In this document: positions 1 to 4,722 of the stretch, piece after piece
Layout of the letters: every line of letters starts with the position of its first letter
How positions within the stretch are numbered: the stretch's first letter is position 1
NCBI GenBank assembly: GCA_017652545.1
Contig: JAGCAV010000088.1
Coordinates: 1-7,146, forward strand
Direction: 5' to 3'
Length of the DNA: 7,146 nt
From: Lachnospiraceae bacterium
GTDB lineage: Bacteria > Bacillota_A > Clostridia > Lachnospirales > Lachnospiraceae
Notes under the pieces: model-generated
What the model saw: only the letters and a program-made list of their open reading frames with translations
Told to the model about the DNA's origin: nothing
Databases searched by the model: none
Position numbers and translations under genes: made by a program

Positions 1-466
1 CATGCAGAGCGCACAAAGTACCGGCAGATGAAGTTCCAAAGTAGTAACCAGTGGGTAAGTCCGTAAAGGTCGCTTCCCCACTCTGACCAGTAGCCGTAAA
101 CTTACCTAATGCATTACCCAGATCCGCCGTATGGCTTCCCAAATATGCCGCCGCTGCTGCAACATCAATATCTGCAGCATTTGTTACAGAGTACTGTGTC
201 CCATCAGAGGAACCAGTGAAAGCAAAACCTGCTGCTTCGAGTACACTGCCAATGCTTGAATACTCAGCAGCTGTTAAATAGTAGGATACAGCACGTTCAT
301 TCCCTTGATCGCCATCATCCTTATAATTCAAAATCTTGTAAGCGGTATATGTCTCACCTTCAAGAACATTCGTTACACTTATTGTCCCTGCAAATGCCGT
401 TGCCCCCATCGCTGCTACCATAATCATAGCAACAACGAATGCCATCATTCTCTTTACATTCTTCAT
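1..466 (-). CDS. Fimbrial pilin of the FimA/SpaA isopeptide-forming type, N-terminal 155 codons (3' end outside window)
   Basis: The frame is open from the ATG at 466-464 to the window edge. Residues 1-26 are a signal peptide: basic MKNVKR, a hydrophobic stretch, and a cleavage site at about ATAFA|GTIS. The mature start GTISVTNVLEGETYTAYKIL and the later TFTDLPTGYYFGTSSAGTLC are typical of the first domain of sortase-polymerised Gram-positive pilins, where GYYLVTS..GTLC is common. The polymerisation lysine motif (YPKN-like) and the LPxTG signal would lie beyond the window. An AAAGGA ribosome binding site sits just upstream of the start. The frame also stays open upstream to an ATG at 655 with AGGAG 10 bp before it; I prefer 466 because the signal peptide begins there. 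GC is about 46% by count, below its neighbours. It is the likely shaft subunit, exported, polymerised by the class C sortase at 2526-3422 and then attached to the wall. Shaft rather than tip role is inferred from context. Confidence 0.87.
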   Translation of the reverse strand, partial: MKNVKRMMAFVVAMIMVAAMGATAFAGTISVTNVLEGETYTAYKILNYKDDGDQGNERAVSYYLTAAEYSSIGSVLEAAGFAFTGSSDGTQYSVTNAADIDVAAAAAYLGSHTADLGNALGKFTATGQSGEATFTDLPTGYYFGTSSAGTLCALH

Positions 467-533
467 AGCTTTTTCCTTTCCGGAAGTTTCCCCTCCAATA
501 AATCTCTGTCTGCAAACCCCCAAAGCGGTTCTC

Positions 534-577
534 GATCCTTTGATCAAAAAGCACTTCATCGTCTTTTCCAAAGGATC
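534..577 (-). repeat. Inverted repeat in the pilin mRNA leader
   Basis: GATCCTTTG (577-569 on the minus strand) is perfectly complementary to CAAAGGATC (542-534). A short inner AAAAG/CTTTT pairing lies within the 26-nt loop. In pilin mRNA this would form a stable hairpin about 70 nt before the preferred start codon. No U-run follows, so it does not look like an intrinsic terminator. Messenger stability, attenuation or translation control are the options, and none is shown by the sequence. Confidence 0.6.
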
Positions 578-703
578 TGTTCTCACCCCGCCCCTCCCTT
601 CATGCGGTATCGGGCCGGAATGTCTTTTTCTTTCCTGTTGCTTGTGCTTCTCCATTTCTCTCACACTCCTATGCTGAATACAGGGTTCGTATGGTATGCC
701 CTG

Positions 704-736
704 ATTATACAAGGAGCGGGTTACCGTCATGGTTAC
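704..736 (-). promoter_or_regulatory. Pilin promoter with GTAAC direct repeats in place of a -35 box
   Basis: On the minus strand, GTAACC (736-731), five bases, GGTAAC (725-720), ten bases, then a perfect -10 TATAAT (709-704). The hexamer 17 bp upstream of the -10 is CCATGA, a poor -35, so activation by a factor bound to the repeats is plausible. Transcription would start near 697. The same arrangement with the same spacings occurs at 4564-4596 ahead of the pilus-assembly operon. A third GTAACC lies at 768-763. Confidence 0.6.
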
Positions 737-768
737 ACAAGATACTTTTAACGTCTGAATCGGGTTAC

Positions 769-797
769 ATTATAAACTTTTTTTTGCAATGATTCAA
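769..797 (-). promoter_or_regulatory. Sigma-A-type promoter upstream of the pilin gene
   Basis: -35 TTGAAT (797-792), 17-bp spacer, -10 TATAAT (774-769) on the minus strand, in an AT-rich stretch. Transcription would start near 762, giving a leader of about 295 nt before the preferred pilin start. It lies immediately downstream of the two DnaA boxes, and a GTAACC element (768-763) abuts the -10. It would let the pilin be transcribed independently of the assembly operon, which fits the need for more shaft subunit than enzyme. Confidence 0.65.
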
Positions 798-813
798 TAT
801 TTTTTCATGGACA

Positions 814-833
814 TTATCCACACGTTATCCACA
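814..833 (+). promoter_or_regulatory. Two tandem perfect DnaA boxes
   Basis: TTATCCACA occurs at 814-822 and 825-833, same orientation, 11 bp apart (about one helical turn). A 7/9 match in opposite orientation follows at 843-851. The boxes end 17 bp upstream of the -35 hexamer of the promoter at 769-797, a position suited to a transcriptional regulator. A 6-bp hairpin (829-834 with 842-847) overlaps the second box. TTATCCACA is the established bacterial DnaA consensus; binding here is inference. The stretch at about 766-810 on the promoter side is strongly AT-rich. Confidence 0.6.
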
Positions 834-857
834 CTTTTTCCGTGTGGTTATTGACGT

Positions 858-962
858 TTTCACTCTGATCACAGCTCCACTCTCAACTCTCCAAACTCCA
901 CTCTGATTAGAGCTCCACTCCCAACCCTCCAAACTCCACTCTGTATCTTCAGTTCTCCACTC
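858..962 (-). repeat. Short tandem repeat array with GAGTGGAG core, overlapping the sortase 3' end
   Basis: On the plus strand CTCCACTC (GAGTGGAG on minus) occurs at 875-882, 896-903, 913-920, 934-941 and 955-962, with a degenerate partial copy at 858-865. Steps are 17, 21, 17, 21 and 21 bp, so the higher-order unit is 38 bp. The copies at 862-899 and 900-937 match at 34 of 38 positions. The rightmost core lies inside the last codons of the sortase gene; the rest is noncoding. No spacers separate the units, so it is not a CRISPR array. Confidence 0.8.
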
Positions 963-1599
963 GCCTGCACCGCACTGCACACCGCGTCTGGCCGCCGGTG
1001 TTGCAGGTGAACAGGGAAAGCTGCCAGTCACTCTGTGAGCTGTCGATCATGCGCGAGATATGTGTGGGTTCCACAGTCTCCCGGTTGGTGACAATGTAGT
1101 GGTAGACAACACCGTCCACGGTGGTAAAGTAAACGTCTGCTCCGATGTCGACCCATTTGATCGGTGAAAAATGCCGCTCGTAATTGTGGCCGCAGATCAC
1201 CAGGTCATCGGTGAAGTAGGTACCGCTGTATCTGCACGGGCTGACCTTCAGCCTGTCGTAATCCCAGGTCTCCATGACCGGCAGCCGTCTGTTCAGAGAC
1301 GGGATCTCCAGCACGCCGATGTACAGATATCCGTCGATCTCCTCTGTCGGCATGACCTGCTCGGGTTTTTCGGTGAAGTTGGGCATCATCAGCCCGGCCT
1401 CGTCCGGCTCTCCTCCGACATTTTCCATGATCACCCGGTCCAGCTTTGTAAGAACCTCCTCGGAGGCTCTGCCAGCCCGGTCAGAATCCCATCTGTTGTA
1501 AAGGACCAGGGCAATGGCTGCTGCCAGCAGGCAGATGCCGGTCAATATGAAGAACATGCCCCTCATACCCTTTTTTCCGGTATTTGTCTGTCCCTTCAT
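949..1599 (-). CDS. Sortase with single N-terminal membrane anchor (probable wall-anchoring or accessory sortase)
   Basis: A 216-residue cysteine transpeptidase expected on the outer face of the membrane, cleaving an LPxTG-like signal and joining the product to an amine acceptor. A single membrane segment at about residues 15-34 follows a basic N terminus, giving type II topology. The catalytic set is visible: His138 in ICGHNY, Cys199 in SLFTC, and Arg206 in QTRCAV (Arg210 is the alternative). There is no C-terminal membrane helix, unlike class C enzymes. I cannot assign the class firmly; the compact LFTCN..GQ.R ending resembles clostridial class B or D-like enzymes. The ATG at 1599 is chosen because ATGA overlaps the stop of the minor pilin gene; the frame is open further upstream, but that would add 27 residues without a membrane role. 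The last codons lie in the GAGTGGAG repeat array. Role inferred: attaching the finished pilus or the LPQTG minor pilin to peptidoglycan. Confidence 0.9.
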   Translation of the reverse strand: MKGQTNTGKKGMRGMFFILTGICLLAAAIALVLYNRWDSDRAGRASEEVLTKLDRVIMENVGGEPDEAGLMMPNFTEKPEQVMPTEEIDGYLYIGVLEIPSLNRRLPVMETWDYDRLKVSPCRYSGTYFTDDLVICGHNYERHFSPIKWVDIGADVYFTTVDGVVYHYIVTNRETVEPTHISRMIDSSQSDWQLSLFTCNTGGQTRCAVRCRRVEN

Positions 1600-2447
1600 G
1601 ACTTTTTCCCGCTTCGCCTTCGTGTAACGCCTATGATGATCAGGATCAGGCCTGCTGCAACCAGAACGGGCACAGGCCACCAGAGCTGTCCTGTCTGGGG
1701 AAGCCTGGATCCGGACGTTACACTGCCTCCCCCGGCGCCATCGGATCCCGAACTGCCTGATGATCCGCTGCTGTCTGAAGATCCGCTGCTGCCCTTCTGA
1801 TCGTCCTTTGCGTCATCCTTCTTCTCGGTCTGATCATTCGGATTCACGTCACCGCCGATATCCGGCGCTTCCGGTTTTGCTGTGGCATCCACGTCATAGA
1901 CATATTCATTGTTCAGCAGACGGGGCACCGTCACCAGGAACGGGCGGAGCGACTCACTGTTCTCTGAGACCGGATAATTCCGGATCAGGTAAACGCCCAG
2001 ATCAAGATCCGTGTAGGTGACACGCCCTTCCGTGTCCGTCACCCTGGTCGTCCCGTGAATGTTGCCTGTTTCGACGTGCGTAAGCATCAGCGCAGCGGCT
2101 TCGCGTGCTCCGACATCCTCTTCCGTCAGTTTGCTCAGGTCGGTCGTGGAGTCCTTGAAATCATCCGTATACACATAATGATAATTGCCGTCCTCGTCCT
2201 GTGTGACGGATGCCACGCGGATCAGTTCCAGGCTGATGCCGGATATCCCGGCCCCGCTGTTCGGGTTCGTCATGCTTAAAGTGATGCTCCCCTTTTTCGT
2301 CATGTCCAGGTTTTCTTTCAGGTTCGCAAACACTTCGCTCCCTGGCACGCTTCCGGCCCCGAGCGCTGTCATGAGTGCCGCCAGGACAACAGCCGCCAGG
2401 ATCCGGACGGATCGTATGGTGTTTCCGGCTGTACTTTCTCTTTTCAT
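1596..2447 (-). CDS. LPQTG-anchored minor/basal pilin subunit
   Basis: A 283-residue surface protein. Order: signal peptide about 1-41 (basic start, hydrophobic 16-32, likely cleavage near SEVFA); a pilin-type beta-domain about 52-192 with the YTDLDLGVYLIRNYP strand typical of CnaB/SpaA-like folds; an acidic/Lys linker 199-218; a Ser/Gly-rich flexible linker 219-247; LPQTG at 249-253; a membrane helix about 258-274; basic tail RRRSGKKS. This is a complete cell-wall sorting signal. I did not identify isopeptide-forming residues with confidence. Three consecutive ATGs (2453, 2450, 2447) follow a GGAGG at 2460-2456. Spacing favours 2447 (8 bp) or 2450 (5 bp); 2453 is too close. The stop overlaps the following sortase start (ATGA), indicating translational coupling. 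One pilin domain and a long flexible stalk next to the wall signal fit a basal or anchoring subunit (inference). Confidence 0.88.
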   Translation of the reverse strand: MKRESTAGNTIRSVRILAAVVLAALMTALGAGSVPGSEVFANLKENLDMTKKGSITLSMTNPNSGAGISGISLELIRVASVTQDEDGNYHYVYTDDFKDSTTDLSKLTEEDVGAREAAALMLTHVETGNIHGTTRVTDTEGRVTYTDLDLGVYLIRNYPVSENSESLRPFLVTVPRLLNNEYVYDVDATAKPEAPDIGGDVNPNDQTEKKDDAKDDQKGSSGSSDSSGSSGSSGSDGAGGGSVTSGSRLPQTGQLWWPVPVLVAAGLILIIIGVTRRRSGKKS

Positions 2448-2489
2448 CATCATTTCCTCCGGGAGATACAATTCCCATGGTTCTCTATG

Positions 2490-2515
2490 TTCATGACCAT
2501 CGGTGAGGTCATGAA
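2490..2515 (-). repeat. Intergenic hairpin between sortase C and minor pilin genes
   Basis: TTCATGACC (2490-2498) and GGTCATGAA (2507-2515) form a perfect 9-bp inverted repeat around an 8-nt loop. It sits in the 78-bp gap between the class C sortase stop and the minor pilin start, the widest gap in the assembly operon. No T-run follows, so full termination is unlikely. RNA processing or stabilisation of the downstream pilin/sortase message is plausible (inference). Confidence 0.6.
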
Positions 2516-2525
2516 GCCCTTCATA

Positions 2526-3422
2526 TCAGGGTTTTTCCGTATCATGTCTGTTTGGCGTAAAGCCCGCTTTTTCAAATGTTCTTCTCTTTCTCCTTGCAGC
2601 CGATCTTTGTCTGCCTGTCACCACCAGCACGCCCAGGATGAGCAGCAGCAGGACCGGTACGGCCAGGAAGGGGGCGATGTAGACCGGTTCGATCTGCAGC
2701 GCGTCCGCAATGATCTCCGCGTCGCCGTTGGGGTTCTCCGTCCTGTGACCCCTGACCAGGAGTCTGTGGGTATTGATCCCATACGGGGTACAGGTGACCA
2801 GCGTACAGTAATCCTTTCCCTTTTCTATTTTCAGATCCGAAAGGTCAGACGGTTCCACCACACGGATCTGGTCCACCTCGTATGTCAGCGTCCGGTTCAT
2901 GACGGTCATGGAGAAGGTGTCTCCCTCCGTCATCCTGTCAAGATCTGAGAACAGTTTGGCCGAAGGAAGGCCTCTGTGCCCTGACATCACGCAGTGGCTG
3001 CCCTCTCCGCCGACCGGAAGGGATGTCCCCTCCAGGTGTCCGATGGCGATCTGCAGGACCGATTCATCGGTTCCGTGATAGATGGGAAGCTTGATATCGA
3101 TCTTTGGGATGTCGATATAGCCCATGACGCTGGAATCGCTGATCGCCAGCTGCTGATTATAATTCTCTTTTTCTTCGTCATTCAGGATCCATTTGATCCC
3201 GGTTTTTGAAAGTTCCCGGTTATACGCCTCCGCTCTGGCGATGATCTCGTCATATTTTTCCCGGCTCATATCCGCCACGCTCTCGGCATAACTGGCGATA
3301 GCCCTGGACTGATGAAATGAATTCCAGTAGTCACTGAAAGACGGATACAGGAGCAGTCCAAGCCCGGCCAGGAGGACCACGAGCAGGATCACCGTCAGGC
3401 CATTCTTCTTAAGCCATCTCAT
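2526..3422 (-). CDS. Class C (pilin-polymerising) sortase
   Basis: A 298-residue membrane transpeptidase that links pilin subunits through a lysine isopeptide bond. N-terminal membrane helix about 9-26; helical lid region about 38-95; sortase beta-barrel from about 98 (VMGYIDIPKIDIKLPIYHGT); catalytic His149 in SGHRGLPSAKLF; Cys211 in TLVTCTPYGINTHRLLVRGHR; Arg220 in the same block. A C-terminal helix about 248-269 and a basic cytoplasmic tail follow. The second helix and the TLVTCTPYGINTHR block are diagnostic of class C, and the length is usual. The lid normally carries a DP[WFY] motif that plugs the active site. None is visible here; the corresponding stretch reads about GIKWILNDEEKENYNQQL. 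The ATG at 3422 has GAGGAG 8 bp upstream and lies 22 bp after the signal peptidase stop, so the genes are cotranscribed. Substrates are presumably the pilin at 1-466 and the minor pilin at 1596-2447. Confidence 0.96.
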   Translation of the reverse strand: MRWLKKNGLTVILLVVLLAGLGLLLYPSFSDYWNSFHQSRAIASYAESVADMSREKYDEIIARAEAYNRELSKTGIKWILNDEEKENYNQQLAISDSSVMGYIDIPKIDIKLPIYHGTDESVLQIAIGHLEGTSLPVGGEGSHCVMSGHRGLPSAKLFSDLDRMTEGDTFSMTVMNRTLTYEVDQIRVVEPSDLSDLKIEKGKDYCTLVTCTPYGINTHRLLVRGHRTENPNGDAEIIADALQIEPVYIAPFLAVPVLLLLILGVLVVTGRQRSAARRKRRTFEKAGFTPNRHDTEKP

Positions 3423-3444
3423 CGGTTCTTCTCCTCATCCCGTG

Positions 3445-4041
3445 TCAGCTGATCACACCGAAACGGCTGAAGGGCCAGATGCAGAACACGATCTTTCCCA
3501 CGATCTGTTCCTCGGCGACACAGCCCACCGATGTGTGCCTGGAGTCAATGGATGTGGCCCGGTTGTCTCCCATCACGAATATTTTGGATTCCGGCACCTG
3601 ATAGGGCAGCTGGATATTGCAGTCGCCCAGGGCCAGCTCCTGTACATACGGCTCGACAAGAGCCTGTTTGTTGACATAGACCACACCGTTCTCGTCAATA
3701 TCCACCCAGTCGCCCGGATTGGCGATCACGCGCTTGACCAGAATCTTGTTGTTATAATAAAAGGCGACGATATCCCCGGTACGGAAACTGCTTCCCTTCA
3801 GGGAAACAACGATTTCCTTTTCATTCAGTGTCGGGTTCATGGAACTGCCGTAGATGCGAAGCACCGGCAGCAGCAGTACGGCCACAAGGACCGCCACCGC
3901 GGACACTGTGATCAGTGTATAGACCGTGCTCCTTAAGGTGCCGCGATAATTCCTGCGGTACATGGCCCGCTTCAGTTCCGCCTCCAGCCCGGCTGTTTCG
4001 GGAAGGTCCTGCGGTGTATACCCCGCTCTGCGTCTGCTCAC
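3445..4041 (-). CDS. Type I signal peptidase (S26 family), pilus-locus copy
   Basis: A 198-residue membrane-bound serine protease that removes signal peptides after export. Residues 1-36 are a basic cytoplasmic tail and a membrane helix spans about 40-61. The catalytic serine is Ser67 in GSSMNPTL and the general base is Lys103 in KRVIANPGD; the conserved box GDNR..S.DSR lies at 158-168. Both catalytic residues are present. Some streptococcal pilus-locus SipA proteins lack them and act in assembly without proteolysis, so this copy looks active. The start is GTG at 4041, with AAGGAGG 7 bp upstream; it overlaps the TGA of the coiled-coil gene (GTGA), implying coupling. It probably processes the two pilins, whose AxA-like signal peptides are in this window, though a general substrate range cannot be excluded. 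A chromosomal housekeeping copy is expected elsewhere. Confidence 0.95.
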   Translation of the reverse strand: MSRRRAGYTPQDLPETAGLEAELKRAMYRRNYRGTLRSTVYTLITVSAVAVLVAVLLLPVLRIYGSSMNPTLNEKEIVVSLKGSSFRTGDIVAFYYNNKILVKRVIANPGDWVDIDENGVVYVNKQALVEPYVQELALGDCNIQLPYQVPESKIFVMGDNRATSIDSRHTSVGCVAEEQIVGKIVFCIWPFSRFGVIS

Positions 4042-4406
4042 CGGCGGACCTCCTTCCCGGCTTCCTTAAGGATCTGTTCCGATCTTTCCCTGGCCTGTTT
4101 TACGATTCTTTCCGCTTCCTCACCGGCGCGCCTGACGATCCGATCCGCTTCCTCGTCGGCTCTTTGCCTGACATTTTCCAGATACAGATCCGCCGCAGCC
4201 TGTGCCCTGTCCATAACACCGGAAAGCGCAATGGAGGCTTCCGCCAGCGTCCCGCTTTTTTCTACTTTAACTCTTCTGTCCTCCAGTTCCCGGGTGGCTT
4301 CTTCCAGCGCGCCCTTCAGCCTGTCGATCTCACGGCTCTGTACCACCATCAGTTCCAGCAGCTCCAGTCTCTTCAGCTTCTTCAGCTCTTTTTCCGATAT
4401 TGCCAT
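4038..4406 (-). CDS. Small coiled-coil protein, first gene of the pilus-assembly operon (function unknown)
   Basis: A 122-residue soluble, highly charged protein with no signal peptide or membrane segment. Residues 1-50 (from MAISEKELKKLKRLELLELM) and 60-120 are predicted helical coiled coil, with a short SG break at 51-52. The C-terminal part contains three back-to-back 11-residue repeats: EEADRIVRRAG (85-95), EEAERIVKQAR (96-106) and ERSEQILKEAG (107-117), a hendecad pattern also seen in ATP synthase b and DivIVA-like stalks. The start at 4406 follows an AAGGAGAAGG-type ribosome binding site; a longer frame from 4505 is open but crosses the promoter region. The stop overlaps the signal peptidase start (GTGA). 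I do not recognise a named family. From memory, similar short proteins sit beside sortase/signal peptidase genes in Lachnospiraceae, sometimes labelled DNA repair protein, which nothing here supports. A cytoplasmic scaffold for assembly enzymes is only a guess. Confidence 0.8.
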   Translation of the reverse strand: MAISEKELKKLKRLELLELMVVQSREIDRLKGALEEATRELEDRRVKVEKSGTLAEASIALSGVMDRAQAAADLYLENVRQRADEEADRIVRRAGEEAERIVKQARERSEQILKEAGKEVRR

Positions 4407-4485
4407 AAGGTTTTCCTTCTCCTTCGAAAAAATAAGGTCTGTTGATCCGCTGTTGGGATGATGCGGGCATAAATATACGCATAAC

Positions 4486-4510
4486 ATTATATCATGTGTC
4501 CGCAATTATA
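4486..4510 (-). promoter_or_regulatory. Extended -10 promoter for the pilus-assembly operon
   Basis: TGATATAAT at 4494-4486 on the minus strand is an extended -10 (TGnTATAAT); transcription would begin near 4479, about 73 nt before the coiled-coil gene. A second TATAAT lies just upstream at 4510-4505. Neither has a good -35, which is tolerable for an extended -10. With the GTAAC-repeat promoter further upstream, the operon probably has more than one start. Confidence 0.55.
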
Positions 4511-4529
4511 CAATAATCATCGCAATTAT
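4501..4529 (-). repeat. Direct repeat ATAATTGCG, candidate operator
   Basis: CGCAATTAT (plus strand) occurs at 4501-4509 and 4521-4529, exactly 20 bp apart (about two helical turns) in the same orientation. Relative to the extended -10 at 4494-4486 the copies cover roughly -23 to -31 and -43 to -51, where a repressor or activator would act. The region is AT-rich, which lowers certainty. Confidence 0.4.
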
Positions 4530-4563
4530 CGTATCACACAGCAGTTCCGATGCTTTTGACTGT

Positions 4564-4596
4564 ATTATAGCCGGAACCTGTTACCTGCCCGGTTAC
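4564..4596 (-). promoter_or_regulatory. GTAAC-repeat promoter of the pilus-assembly operon
   Basis: On the minus strand, GTAACC (4596-4591), five bases, GGTAAC (4585-4580), ten bases, TATAAT (4569-4564). The bases between the repeats and the -10 also share TCC at the same place as in the pilin copy at 704-736. The expected -35 hexamer (CCGGGC at 17 bp) is poor. Transcription would start near 4557, about 150 nt before the coiled-coil gene. Shared architecture argues for a common regulator of both units. Confidence 0.6.
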
Positions 4597-4616
4597 TCGT
4601 GAAACAATTTTTGTTT

Positions 4617-4652
4617 CAACAAATAAAGAATGGAGGCCGCCAGACAGCCTCC
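4617..4652 (-). terminator. Probable intrinsic terminator after trpG
   Basis: On the minus strand GGAGGC (4652-4647) pairs with GCCTCC (4637-4632) around a 9-nt loop, followed by the T-rich ATTCTTTATTTGTT. It lies about 70 bp after the trpG stop and before the pilus-operon promoters, so it would insulate the two leftward units. The T-run is interrupted, so efficiency is uncertain. Confidence 0.68.
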
Positions 4653-4722
4653 GATGACATAAACGATTACATTGCGACTCCTGTGATTCCGAAACTAAAG
4701 GTATTTCGCTGTGACAGCCTTT

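Noticed and set aside
829..847. CCACAC/GTGTGG hairpin as terminator of the assembly operon
   Set aside because: Only a 6-bp stem, and no T-run follows on the minus strand; I see no convincing terminator here.
766..851. Replication origin (DnaA boxes plus AT-rich stretch)
   Set aside because: Only two good boxes, no dnaA/dnaN/rep gene or partition gene nearby, and the AT-rich stretch coincides with a good promoter.
858..962. Possible CRISPR-like repeats
   Set aside because: Units are contiguous with 17/21-bp steps and no unique spacers, and no cas gene is present.
825..1031. Minus-strand 68-residue frame with internal WR/SGVW-type repetition
   Set aside because: It is the GAGTGGAG array read in another frame over the sortase 3' end; the repetition comes from the DNA repeats and there is no convincing ribosome binding site.
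1600..1680. Longer sortase start (adding 27 residues)
   Set aside because: The extension is antisense-like read-through of the minor pilin tail; the ATG at 1599 overlaps the upstream stop (ATGA) and places the membrane helix normally.
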